Positions 52,301 to 63,497 of a stretch of 64,000 nt of DNA are shown here, in pieces. The stretch lies in contig CM033115.1 of the NCBI GenBank assembly GCA_019321725.1, positions 20,098,673-20,162,672 of the forward strand, in the 5' to 3' direction. The position numbers and the translations under genes are program-made. The DNA is from Paulownia fortunei (Eukaryota > Streptophyta > Magnoliopsida > Lamiales > Paulowniaceae). Each line of letters begins with the position of its first letter. Within the stretch, counting starts at the first letter, position 1. The notes below the pieces were generated by a model that had not been told where the DNA came from, made no database searches, and was given only the letters and a program-made list of their open reading frames with translations.

Positions 52301-55300
52301 CTATCTTCTTTCATAGCTGAACACAAAAAATATCTTATTTAGGCCGTCAAAAGCTGAAGTTTCTTCTCATTATAGATATCAGAATAAAGCTGAACAGAGG
52401 CTAATAGCTGCTAAGATTTCACTTAATGCACAACAACCAGATGACCCAAGAGGCCACAAGAAAGGGAAAATAAATTGCAACATCAGCAAATAAATCCATA
52501 TCAACAGATATCATAGTCATTAATATTAGACAACCTTCTATGTCACAGAAAATTTTAGAAAGACATTTTGATTGATTTGTAATTTGAATATTAATTTAAG
52601 GGTTATTTCTCTGACTTCGTCATCTTTGTTCCTCTTATCCTGCTTTGTCTCCGAGTATTAAAATGAACTCTTTGAATTTACCTGCAGCATTTGATTTTTG
52701 ATCAGAAAACACCTGATAGTCCTGCATTGTCTCGACTTTTGCATTAGGCCAAGTATAAATCTGCTTTTCATGGGACAAGCCTTCTGAATAATTTGAATAT
52801 CCACCTTTGGCATTGTCCAATGTTTCATGTATAGAATCATCAACAGAAGCAGGTAAATCATCTCTACTGCCTGCTCAGGCCAATTAAAACAACAGAAATT
52901 AAACTGAGCAAAATTTTCATCTACCAAAACTGGCCGAAGTTCATGAAATACACGCAAAATAAGTGATATACTGATAAAAAGAAAAAAAAAAATTACCAAG
53001 CCTGCTTCGTCTAGACTGCATAAAGTCAGTAGTTCGGCCAGCCGATCCATCTTTACTAATCTGTGGAGCACCACTACTGATGATTTCTCCTTTGTCCATT
53101 CCCATTAGGATAACCTACAAAAAAACCTAAGCAATCAGTTTTCAGATCCATCAGCTTGACTAAACTTCCCGTACTAGTAAGCAACAGGCTTTACCAATTC
53201 TTCTGGAGTAGGTGCACAGAAAGCCAGAGGTTCTACAGATTCTTCTTGTGTGAGAGGAGGTACTTCAATAAACTGCTCTAAAAATTTTATGTAGGATCTG
53301 ATATCCGTTGTCCTGTATATATCAATCAATTTTGTCCTGCTATATTTTAGAGTATAAGGCTCTCCATCGCCACTTTCACCTTCTTCTAAGACAGGTCCAT
53401 GCAATTGCAGATTAATGGACATGTGGGTGACGGAGCTCCCCGCAGAGCTAACCCTGCCCCTGCCAAGAGAAAAGGTTGGCGCAGGATTTTCTCCACGTCC
53501 CCGGCCATGTGAAAATGTAGGAACCTGCTTGTTTGGGGTTGAAGCATGGTGATGAGGATCTGCTCTACCTCGGCTGTAGGAAGAGTTTGATCTCCATGGT
53601 CGATAATGATCCCCATCACTCTCATCCTTTAAATGATAAGGAGCTGGGGAGGACCCTTTATCAAGAAGTAGGTCAGCTTCTTTGTTGGAGTCCCCCCACT
53701 TCTCACGCGCTGCATCAGCCTCTTTGCCATCAGGCCCCCAGCGAGTGTTCCATTTGCTCTCCCGACGTTGGTCATGACTTTCTCTGTTTGCTGAATCAGT
53801 CCATCGCTCTCCGGGGGCACGACGTACTTCCCCATATTGTTTCCCAGATGAATCAGTCCACCGATCCACCCGGCGGTTACTACTGTGCTCTCTTTCCCCA
53901 TCCCTCCATCTGTCTTTGCGGACAGAGGAATTGGTGTCCCTTTCTTCATCACGCCAGCGATCACGACGACCAGATTCCATATCCCGCACAGATGGACGGA
54001 AAACATCTTTTTTGCTCTGGTTATCATTCAAATCCTCTCCTGCTCCAGGTAGTTTCGTAATATTTGGGGGATTGGCGTGAAGTGGAAGTGGACTAAAAAG
54101 GTTCTCCTGCACCAAAAAACAATATCATGGCATGAAGGAAGACACATGAACTCGGAGGTCTCAGAAAAAATCCTTAAATCATAATATCCATTTTACATAT
54201 TCCAACACGTCATTATAACAAGGGGAAGAATGAAATAAATTAGCAAGAACAAGACAAATGACAAACCCCAGTAACCGCTCCAGTTTTGTTCTCCCCTGGT
54301 TTTGGCTGAAGCCACTGTGGTGAAAGCGGAATGGAATTGTTGGATCCATGAAAATCTACATAAATAAGAGAGAAAAGACCAAGTAACTAACACTTTAAGA
54401 GAACTGAAAATAAATGGAAGATGCTAACTGTCTTGCTACTTGAAGCGATGCTTTGATATTCCTTGATCAGTATTATACTAGATACGTCGTCACTCTTAAC
54501 TATGAAAAAGTCAAGGTAATAAGCAATCCTTGAGACATAGAGAACCCCAAACATTATTCAGAGATAACTTAAAACAAAGATTAATGACATAAACATCCTT
54601 TTGATTCTACCATACAAACAACTGGCATACATCCTAGAGGGTGTTTCACTGAGCTTATCAGTTCTTTAAAACATTTTATAAGATATTTGAAAGCTTAAAA
54701 TATCTCTAAATTTGGTAAAATTTTTAGAAAAAGAACTTATAAGCTCACAAAATTTTGGCATGTTAGGATTTTTATAAGTTATTTATAAAAAATTAAGGAG
54801 ATCCTAACTTATTTTCAGAATAATCTTATTTTAACAAACTCCTTCAATTATGATAGTTTCAATGACAAAATTGTCATTACTAACATCTTAAAAGTCCCAT
54901 GATCTTATTTTATTTAAACACTTCAACTAATTATTTTTAAAACAAGATCTAACATCTTATAAGCTCCAAAAACATCTTACAAAATGTAGGAGCTTATAAG
55001 ATCTTTTAAATAAACTTAGTCAAACACCCTCTTAGTTAAATACTCAACTAACAATTTGAAGTTTGGTGGACTATACAACAAGAATCTTTTGCCTTCACAA
55101 ATTCAAAATTTTGGAAATAATTTATCCTAAAATATCATTTGACATTCAACAGTGTAAAAGGTCAACATAAATTCACAATCAATCGCTAACGAGTAAATGA
55201 GATAGAAAAGCACATAAGGTTTACCCATTTCTTTTCATTATCCATGTTCCTACCATCCTAATTATAGTATAGTGGCATGAAGAGAAAACTATAGTTTAAA

Positions 55301-56289
55301 TAACATGAAAATATCTCTCCCACTCATGTTATCATTCTAACAATAACCAGAGGCACCTAATAGTAATGATAATACAACTATTGAAACAAAACCTCAGGGA
55401 CAGAGTGGCCACATTTTACTCTTGAAAACCATCACCTACTCCTCGCCATAACCAGGCAATAAAAAGAATCATTACGCACAATATCTCTCATCACATATAT
55501 TGGAAACAGTTTTAACGAAAAGCATATATCAATACGTTATCTCTAAATCAAATAAACAAGGGAAATTTCATGCTTCACCAAGTCGCGTGCAAGAGATATT
55601 GATTATACATGTACTGTTTGTGCTATTTCAAAGATAATTTATAAATCATAACAGTGAGTAATTTTTTGACATTTGTATTCGCATAAGCAGGCTAAGAAAG
55701 AAAAAGAAAAAGAGAAAGGGTTTTACACTTTCGTGGCTTCAACAGAATTCTGCCATTCAATATGCAAAAAATAAATGTCCAAAAATCTTAACTCGGGAAA
55801 ACTTTTTATTTTTTAGTTAATCCATTTATTAAATTAGTTCACAACACAATACTGAAATCAATAATTAGTCTTTAAAGATGGCTGCCACATAAAGATTCCG
55901 TTCAGAGCAACCAAAAAAAAAAAAGTCTTGTACCCAAAAGCTTCTAACACCAAAATAATCATTAAGTAGATGCAGCAAAAAGATAAAGAAATAGCCTTCG
56001 CACATTGGAATTAAACACATCTGATAAAGAAAAAAGGTTATTTAATCTGAAATGAAAACCCTAAACCCACAGTAACGTCACAAAATGAAAGCACGCACAA
56101 GCGACTTCAATTTACGGTTTTACAAAAACAAAAAAGAATCTAAAAATAAAAAGGATTAACAACAAGACAACCACGAGAAATACGCATTAATCAGAAAACT
56201 AAAAATGAGGCTAAGGAGATGAATGCGCGGAAAAATGAACCTTTGGTGGTCAGATTAGGGCGAGAATCGAATTCAGTCTTGTCAGCCAT
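46359..56289 (-). CDS. EXA1: GYF-domain, eIF4E-binding protein, EXA1-like
   Basis: Ten exons on the minus strand: 56289-56241, 54355-54267, 54106-53195, 53114-52997, 52870-52682, 52316-51573, 51416-48689, 47466-47273, 47181-47122 and 46747-46359, all GT-AG and in phase, giving 1823 aa (Arabidopsis EXA1 is about 1700). Exon 3 holds RW/RD-rich repeats and the eIF4E-binding motif [11 protein letters not shown] at about residue 301. The GYF domain is at about 560-620, with GPF (about 575) and WFEGGYFG (about 587-594), and binds proline-rich ligands. A Gln-rich region follows in exon 7, then a Lys/Ser-rich region, and the C-terminus ends in a [12 protein letters not shown] tract. By family knowledge EXA1/PSIG1 is a cytoplasmic translational repressor that limits immune receptor output and is a host susceptibility factor for potexviruses. 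Unusual here: a 31-codon tandem duplication in exon 7, and a 395-bp MITE in the large first intron. Confidence 0.93.
49688..49873 (-). repeat. 93-bp (31-codon) in-frame tandem duplication in the EXA1-like exon 7
   Basis: Units at 49688-49780 and 49781-49873 both read TCATTTGCAGACTTGAGGGC at the left edge on the plus strand. In protein both encode [16 protein letters not shown] preceded by KRKTDKVAA. The copies are almost identical, with a near-single base change (ATC against AGC) inside, so the duplication looks recent. Confidence 0.93.
54637..55031. mobile_element. MITE in intron 1 of the EXA1-like gene
   Basis: The ends are exact inverted copies, GAGGGTGTTT (54637-54646) and AAACACCCTC (55022-55031). 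Inverted similarity continues inward through CACTGAGCTTATCAG / GACTAAGTTTATTTA and CTTATAAG-type strings. Length is 395 bp with no coding capacity. Flanking trinucleotides CTA and TTA may be a diverged TWA duplication. Confidence 0.7.
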
Positions 56290-58479
56290 TGATGATCGAG
56301 GTGAGAGACGAGAATTTTTTTTAGAGGGAAAACGAGCTAAAGAGACAAAACCCTTTTGATTGACTGCTTGAAGGTGCACAGAAAAGCCAAGGCGGGGTGC
56401 AAGTATAGGGCAACGGCAGAGACAAGATAAATCAGAAAAGAAAAATGCAACAGGTGTAGTTTAAGTACGTGTCACCCTCAGCTCACGTTAGTCACAATCT
56501 CTTTTTTAAATTTTGCAATATTTTTGTAGAAAATTTGCAGAAGTTCTCACTTACACGCGCGTAAAAGGCGTATTCCAATTTTGGGAATGTACAATATTGC
56601 CCTTCAGCTCTTCTAATTTGGGTATAATTATAGAGAAATATATATGGCGGGTCTCGAAATAATTTTTGTATTTATATATTTTGTGGGCCCCCATACATCC
56701 TAACCACACATTAATGGGATTCATTGTGAATTCCATGTAATTGTGGCTGTGATTCCCGTTAATAATAGCATCATTCATTAGGAGATTTCAATTATTGAGG
56801 TATTTTTTTCTGTGTAGGGGAGGTGCATTTTGCCCACCCTAAGGTGTGTTTTATGATTATGCAATGACTAATTTGATGGCTAAGATGTATTTTAAAGTTA
56901 TATCAAGTTTCGAATTATAATAATCATTTATGTGCTAAGACTCACCTAGGTCATAATTATTCGAACTTCAAAATCTCAAAACTTAAAAAAAAAAAAAAAA
57001 ACAAAAACGTAGAACGTTAAGATATGTATCATGATTTTATTGCATCAATAAAAATTGATTTAAGCTCAATCATCAACTTTGACATATATATTCGAGCATT
57101 ATTTCATCATCTGAGGCCCAAAATTCTACTTGAGCTTGTTTTAGTTTGTGGGCCTGATGCCCAAATGAAATTTGTTTAGAACTGACATTCTAGACTATTG
57201 ACCCTTTAGCCACAAGGCCCATGTGAATTTGGGCCAATTTGATAGTTTTGTTTTGGGTTATAATTTCGGTTACAATGGGCTTTGGAGACGTGGTAGCTAA
57301 GATAAAATACAAAAGCATATATGCAGTGGTTTCTTATGAAATAGATCAATGGTATTTATTTGTGTAAATTCATAAAATTAGTTTATGCCCAGTGCTATAG
57401 AAAAAATGTATCATAACCTTAAAATACACCATAGGTGGGCATTCACACATTGAATGATCCTAAACAGTGAACGCAATCATATAATTTGAGATAAATTACG
57501 TAAATATAATAATTATATTTATATTTTTCACCTCCATATAATTTTTTTTTTAGATAAAACTAGAAAAATATACACATTGAGTCACAGAACTATTGATTGT
57601 GAATTTTATTTTATTCAAAATAACGCCATTAATTTTCTAACATTGTGAGAATATAATAAGAGAGTGAAAATTGGGTTCCAATTGAGTTTCACAGCAGAAA
57701 TATACACAAGAACAATAAAACAAAAAATGCAATAAAATTTATAAATGAAGAATATATTAGCTTTCTAGCAGTAAACATGCATGAGGGGTAAAAGAAAAAT
57801 AGTTATAATTAGGTAAATTTCAAATTTACCACAATAACTCAATAAAATAGTTAAAAATATAAGTTCAAATATTTCAAATCTATTATAATATGTAAGTATC
57901 CAAACAAAATTTATAAATTTTTATCCGTAGATTTGAATATGAATCCAAATACAACTTAAACACGACAGGTATACAAACATGATACATTTGGGCAAAGGCC
58001 ATCCATATCATTACCAACCAACTTTTCCTCTACGGTAGAAAAGAAGATTTTCAGACAATGAACTCAAGTTCAAGTCCGCAATTCATCCAAACTGTATAAA
58101 AATGTAAATATATATCTATAAGTAAATTAAATTAAGCAAAGCAATGGAGTGGGGTTCATTTAGAACAATAATCATAAGTAAATCCCTCATCATATAACTA
58201 AATTTAATGTGAAAATGTCATTAATCATTTTCTTTTTTGGAAAAAAAAATGAAAAATGACCGACCAACTTATGCTATGTTTGGTATTAAATTATCACCCC
58301 TTTTTCATTTTCAATATATTTTTTTCAAAATAAACCGAACATACACGATTTCTAATATATTTTCCCCTGGTTCACTCATTCTTCCAAAACCAAACATGCC
58401 CATAATAATTCTTAGACATTAATCCGGTCAAGTCAAACTAATCCCATATGTAATCCAATTCAACTGGAGAAAGGATCCA
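56290..58479. other. Divergent spacer between the EXA1-like and dUTPase genes
   Basis: The left 200 bp form the EXA1-like promoter and leader. Then comes AT-rich DNA with a MITE-like element (56821-57449) and ordinary AT-rich sequence. A small segment at about 58269-58404 has CTATGTTTGGTATTAAA at one end and CCAAAACCAAACATGCCC at the other, resembling another short MITE next to the dUTPase promoter; I hold that loosely. Confidence 0.5.
56821..57449. mobile_element. MITE-like element with about 40-bp inverted ends
   Basis: The left end reads GGTGCATTTTGCCCACCCTA and AGGTGTGTTTTATGATTATG. The reverse complement of the right end reads GTGTGAATGCCCACCTATGG and TGTATTTTAAGGTTATGATA. The inverted match is imperfect but extends about 40 bp. 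The interior, about 550 bp, is noncoding. Exact boundaries and target-site duplication are uncertain. Confidence 0.5.
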
Positions 58480-58480
58480 C

Positions 58481-58568
58481 TATAAATGGGGTTGGTGCCA
58501 AACTTGCAGAGCATTAACACCCAACCGCACCATGATAAATGGCGGGAATACTTGGCGCCATTTTCCGC
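58481..58568 (+). promoter_or_regulatory. dUTPase core promoter: TATA box and three E2F-like motifs
   Basis: TATAAATGGG starts at 58481 and a CCAAT-like string (ATCCAATT) lies about 30 bp upstream. Downstream are three E2F-like motifs: GGCGGGAA (58541-58548), TTGGCGCC (58552-58559) and ATTTTCCGC (58560-58568). With transcription starting about 30 bp after the TATA box, the motifs would lie in the early transcribed region. dUTPase is a known S-phase gene, so E2F control is plausible. Confidence 0.5.
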
Positions 58569-58685
58569 AACCCCATTTTCCCAGGATTTTTTCCTCCATT
58601 TAATCCCCACTTCGGATTCAATTCTTCCCCCATTTGCAAATTCCCTCGAAACCCATCTCGTAAAATCTCTTATCTTGCGCTGGTT

Positions 58686-59419
58686 ATGGCTCAAGCGGCG
58701 GAAAAACCTAATCACAGCCCCGAAATTGAAGAACCCTCGCCGAAAATTCAAAAGACCCACCAAAACGGCGTTGCTGAAATTAAAACCCATGAAACCACTC
58801 CATTTTTACGGGTGAAAAGGCTCTCTGAGAAAGCTATTTTGCCTTCAAGGGCTTCCCCTCTTTCTGCTGGCTACGATCTCTCCAGGTATATTTGTTTACA
58901 CCCCTGAAATGCAAAGGAAAACGTCTTTTTTTTCTCCTTGATTTTATCTTTTTCGTTTTGATTTTACAGTGCAGCGGAGACTAAAGTTCCCGCTAGAGGC
59001 AAAGCACTGATACCAACAGATCTCAGCATTGCTGTTCCCGAAGGAACCTATGCTCGTATTGGTATTTTTCTACTACATTTTGTTTTGCATTTTTTACACC
59101 AAATTGATGGGTTGCTCTCAGTCGATACATTATTTCGTTTTTTTTTTTTTTGTCTTGATTTCAAATTACTGCAGCGCCACGATCTGGGTTGGCGTGGAAG
59201 CATTCGATTGATGTAGGAGCAGGGGTGGTTGATGCGGATTACAGGGGGCCAGTTGGAGTGATTTTGTTCAACTATTCTGATGTGGATTTCGAAGTGAAGC
59301 CGGGAGATAGAATTGCGCAGTTGATTATTGAGAAAATTGTGACGCCTGAGGTCACTGAGGTTGATGATCTTGATTCAACTGACAGGGGCTCTGGCGGATT
59401 TGGATCTACTGGTGTTTGA
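58686..59419 (+). CDS. DUT: Deoxyuridine 5'-triphosphate nucleotidohydrolase (dUTPase)
   Basis: Three exons: 58686-58885, 58970-59061 and 59175-59419, GT-AG and in phase, giving 178 aa (plant dUTPases are about 166-169). It hydrolyses dUTP to dUMP and pyrophosphate, keeping uracil out of DNA and supplying dUMP for dTTP synthesis, as a homotrimer. All five trimeric dUTPase motifs are present: [11 protein letters not shown] (motif 1, about 58-67), PRSGLAW (motif 2, about 99-105), [12 protein letters not shown] (motif 3, about 114-125), GDRIAQLI (motif 4, about 141-148) and [10 protein letters not shown] (motif 5, about 168-177), with the catalytic Asp in DADY. The ATG at 58686 starts [20 protein letters not shown], like the cytosolic/nuclear plant forms. 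An upstream in-frame ATG at 58539 with no stop between would add 49 residues with no Asp or Glu. Confidence 0.96.
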
Positions 59420-60715
59420 TTATTCCTCTAATTTGGATAGTGTAATTTCGAGAATAGTTTGGTTTTCAACGTTTTCGGCATTAGTATTATTTTGGAATTT
59501 GGGTTTTAGCTATAACTTAGATTATGGTGAGGGGTAGAGCATTTTGGAAAAAGGGTTATAGTTCTCTACAACTCTTGTTTAGTCATTTCCTCGAACATAT
59601 AGTGGATGTGTTGCTATTCCACTGAGATTATGTTTTTTTTCTGGGCTAATTCTAAGTAAGATGTGTAAGCAATCTGCAATTATGAGGGAATGGCATGAAG
59701 AGTAGTTTATAACTAAGGAAAGCAGCTTTGCAGGCTTAAAATTCATGAACAAGAAAACTTGTTAAGCCTCCAAGAGAGAAGCTATTACATCTCTGGTAAA
59801 AATGTGCAATCCTCCTTGGAACATCTATGCTTGCCTGCCCATGTTAGTCTGACAAGTGCAAAAACGAATTAGCTTCTGCAATGACTCACTTTTCTCCTCA
59901 CACTCTATTTGCCTTCACCAACAAAGATCAATAATATAAGGGTTAGGTTAAGATGTTTTTCAAGAAGGGCAAGGAGAATTCAACTGCAGACAATACTTCA
60001 GGAATAAGTTGTGCGCGTCTCATTATCTATAAAGATTTATTATAAGATGTAGGACGCTTGGTTAACGTGCTGTATTTTCATACCTCTAGATATCTTGTTA
60101 ACAATGTTGTAGTCCTGAAATTGAAGCCTTCCATTGGTTCTCACCTTTCTTACAAGAAGCATGGAGCTACTGTGATTTGTATGCACAACACCCAAAAGGA
60201 AAAAGAAAAACCACACAAATTTATCTAAATGACAAAAAGGAAACAGAACAATTATTCTAATAACTGCAAGATTAGGCATGCCCATTAGGCATTTTATTCT
60301 CTTGCCAATATAATACGGTACTGCTAGCATGTAATACCAAGACATAGTAGAAATATGACGCAAGAGTGTGAGATTAGATGCCACTCTGGATAAGCAGTTA
60401 AACATGAAGTCTACAAGAAATTTATGGTAGAACAGAATTACTAACAAAATTGCTCACCTGTCCAATGTTGTAAGCGTTCAGCGATGGAAGTCCAAGAAAG
60501 TCTGCAGCAGAACCCAACATACAACTTTATCAGCAGCCCACATTATACCTTGCGAGTTTTAAAGAGAAAATGAGGGAAAAATGAAAGAGACGAAAATGTC
60601 ACGTGTCACAGTAGACTCGGGCATATTTTGTTGGCGATATCTTTCTTGAGGCTTTTTGGCCGACGATTTCAGATTCAATGGAGCGAAGAGTGATTCATGG
60701 CAAAATATAAAAATT
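59420..60715. other. Spacer downstream of dUTPase
   Basis: The first 200-300 bp are dUTPase 3' UTR and flank. Further right, a possible two-exon minus-strand small frame (60520-60458 joined to 60114-60040, 45 codons plus stop) has good splice signals but no recognised family. The last bases before 60716 contain the TTTTT Pol III stop of the tRNA-Glu gene. Confidence 0.45.
60709..60713 (-). terminator. RNA polymerase III terminator of tRNA-Glu
   Basis: A run of five T on the minus strand lies two bases downstream of the mature tRNA 3' end, the standard Pol III stop. Confidence 0.7.
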
Positions 60716-60786
60716 TCCGTTGCCGGGAATCGAACCCGGGTCTCCTGGGTGAAAGCCAGATATCCTAACCGCTGGACGACAACGGA
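60716..60786 (-). tRNA. tRNA-Glu (anticodon UUC)
   Basis: Read on the minus strand, the 7-bp acceptor stem pairs TCCGTTG with CAACGGA. The anticodon arm reads CTGG-CTTTCAC-CCAG, giving anticodon TTC. The T arm holds GGTTCGATTCC, the internal B box, inside a CCCGG/CCGGG stem. It is 71 nt, with no intron and no encoded CCA, so it looks like a functional nuclear gene. Confidence 0.97.
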
Positions 60787-62691
60787 TTTGCTGTCTATTA
60801 ATCACGAATTTTTTTACATATCATAAATATGTGCTTACAATATTTGTTTCTCCGGTTAAAGATGTGAGAGATAATTCCAATTTCAATTCAAGATAAGTAA
60901 AGCAACTTGCAGCATGGAAAAAACACCTCATTCATTTAGCTGAAATTAATTATTTTCATTTTTTAACTTTTAAAGAAAAAATGTCTTATGTTGTAAAGCA
61001 CTTAACACACAAGAAGGATATAAAAAGAACTTAAGTTCTGAAGAACCAAATAAAAGTTGAGCCCAGTAAATTTTTCATTTGTTCTATTCATGTTTAGTGA
61101 ATTGAATTCAATAATTATTCTTCATGGATTCATTAATGAGACGATAATAATTCACTTAGACTAATTACATAATCAATAAAATTGAGACGAGAATAACTAT
61201 TTATAGGCATGTGTAGATTCTATTTAATAACATATTTTTGTATAGTGACTATATATTTGACATATTTAATAATTTTAAAAGTATATTGGACCAAGGAGCT
61301 TCGGCATTAAATAAAATTTCTAATGAAAAATCATTATATGAATTATCTTTCATTTTTCTCGGATTATAAAGGTAATATATACTTTATGTACAATCCATTT
61401 TAGTATTACAATTCCTCAACGTAAGTCAAGGTTATTAGTGTCATATACATGAGTCAAGTGGGGTTAAGTACATATATTCATAGTTGGAGGGGCAGAGTAT
61501 TAACAATCATATAGTTGAGGGGCACAATTTGTTATTCACCCTTTCTTTTACTGGGTGAGAAACTACGGGGCTTCAATTATTTGAGAATTTTTTTAGGACC
61601 CTTGGAGTGCAAATGGGGAAAATGACCTCCCAAGGGGCAATTAGGTATTTCTATTTAGCGTATTGTATTTACTACAACACTTGTTTGTGGTTATATATTA
61701 GAAGTATGTTCACGGCAATAAATCATTTTGAGATAAAAATATTAAAAATAAAATAAAAATCATTTTGAGATAGATCGCTTTGTTTTTATTTCCTATAAGA
61801 ATTCTCATTTTCAGCATTTTCATTAAAATTTTATTTTTGTATTACTTTTCATGTAAAAACTAAAATTATGTTTGGATATAATATAAAAATATTAATTTTA
61901 TTGAATTAAAATAATATAAATAATTAATAGGTCTCATTATCTTATTTATGTTTCATCAGTCAAACAATATTGGATTCAAAAATTATATTATGGTCCCATT
62001 ATTTTCATTATGTCTCATCAATTAAATTATATTGGATTAAAAAAATTATTATTTAGTTTATTGTAGATCACATTATAGAAAGAAAAATTATTATTTAATA
62101 AGTCAGTGGAATTTAAGTATTTTAAAATTAATAAAAATCATATCAATTATTAATTTGAACCCCATTGTAATTAAATAGGTGTGTTGCTTTGGATTGATGG
62201 TTATGAATATAAAAAAAAGAAAAAAATGATATTTGTTAAAAATGGATCCAAAAATAACATGATTTCGGTTTCTGAAATAGTATAAAATGTAAATGACCTT
62301 TTGAAAATGAAAACAAATAAGGCCTTCAAAGTAATTAGTGTCGTTTAGAATAAAAAGTAAAAAATATTAAAAGAAAAAATCAAATAGAACGAGAACCTCT
62401 TTTTTATTTCTAAAAGTTGTATAAAAATTATAAATTAATTTGAATATGGATTTTGTTGTGGGTTTATTGGTAGATGTTGCGGAGGAAAAAGAATATGGAA
62501 AGAAAACAAAATTATTTTAATTGAACATGAATAAAATTGAAACTAAAATAGACAAAATAAAAATTATAAATTAATTTGAATATGGATTTTGTTGTGGTTT
62601 ATTGATAGATGTTGAGGAGGAAAAAGAAAACATAATTATTTTAATTACATGAATAACACTGAAACTAAAATAGTAAATGTATATTTCAAAT
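60787..62691. other. AT-rich region between the two tRNA genes
   Basis: No gene is supported. A right-end-like motif of the CTCAACTATAT MITE family (CATATAGTTGAGGGGCACAA) lies at about 61508-61541. A 136-bp tandem duplication lies at 62423 to about 62680, just downstream of tRNA-Lys in its own orientation. The rest is AT-rich low-complexity sequence. Confidence 0.6.
62423..62680. repeat. Tandem duplication of about 136 bp beside tRNA-Lys
   Basis: Copy 1 starts at 62423 and copy 2 at 62559, both with AAAAATTATAAATTAATTTG and then GAATATGGATTTTGTTGTGG. The second copy is slightly shorter through small deletions. No coding capacity. Confidence 0.85.
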
Positions 62692-62764
62692 CGCCGTCTG
62701 TGGGAATCGAACCCACGACCACATGGTTAAAAGCCATGCGCTCTACCGGCTGAGCTAAGACGGC
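62692..62764 (-). tRNA. tRNA-Lys (anticodon UUU)
   Basis: On the minus strand the acceptor stem pairs GCCGTCT with AGACGGC, followed by discriminator G. The anticodon arm CATGG-CTTTTAA-CCATG gives anticodon TTT. The T arm holds GGTTCGATTCC in a GTGGG/CCCAC stem. It is 73 nt, intronless and without encoded CCA. A TTTT run about 20 nt downstream may terminate transcription. Confidence 0.97.
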
Positions 62765-63497
62765 TTGACAGTGATCTGGAATAGAGTTTAAAATTATCAT
62801 ATAATTTGAGTCTAATCAACATTTCAATAGAAAGACTGAAATTGTTCAATTCAGATATGGCGTACGGCATCGGATAATCGACAGGTATGCTTTTCACCCT
62901 TAGTTGTTGAACTTCAAGTTTTTTGATTATTTATTTTATGAAAAATTAAGGCCGCGAAGTTCTGTTTTTCTTTCTTACGTAATGTTACAATTCATTCTTA
63001 GCATCTGCTGATGATGTCTTAATGTTCAAAGAGTGAGAAACAGAACAAAAGGTAAAAGGAATAATCATTATCCTGACTGGATACTGAATGGCATATAGTT
63101 TTGATTCCAGATGTTGACCCTCTTGGAATGAGTTAATGCCTTGTTCCCCATAAATGCCTAGGAATTTGGTCTTTCTTTTATTGGTAAGGGAGCATCTCTG
63201 AGATGCAATTGGCAGATTGGTGTACTTTGGGATGAAATGTTTCTCTTTCAACTGATGTAAATGTGAATATTGAAATGCCATATAATATGAAATAATGACT
63301 TCTTGAATTTTTATCAATTCCACTTTATTGTTGTATCTCGGTGATCCTACAGTTCTTTTCTTTTCTGTTGCTGCATGATACAAAAAAAATTGGCAAAGAA
63401 AAGACAGTAACTCTGAATTTATTTGCAAAACCTTGTTTTATGATTAGAGATTCGCTTTGAATATGTATAAGCTACAAAACCAATTTGACTCAAACAA
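62765..63497. other. Probable 3' UTR/flank of the DUF4378 gene
   Basis: Lies between tRNA-Lys and the stop codon of the minus-strand DUF4378 gene. A 147-codon open frame on the minus strand (62985-63428) has no recognisable family features and AT-biased composition. I treat it as chance or UTR sequence and not as a gene. Confidence 0.5.

Noticed and set aside
58428..58815. Open frames of 109-120 codons on both strands over the dUTPase promoter and exon 1
   Set aside because: The plus-strand one starts within the TATA box and is out of frame with the dUTPase motifs; the minus-strand one has no family features.
62985..63428. 147-codon minus-strand open frame
   Set aside because: Directly downstream of the DUF4378 stop codon, with no recognised motifs; more likely 3' UTR.
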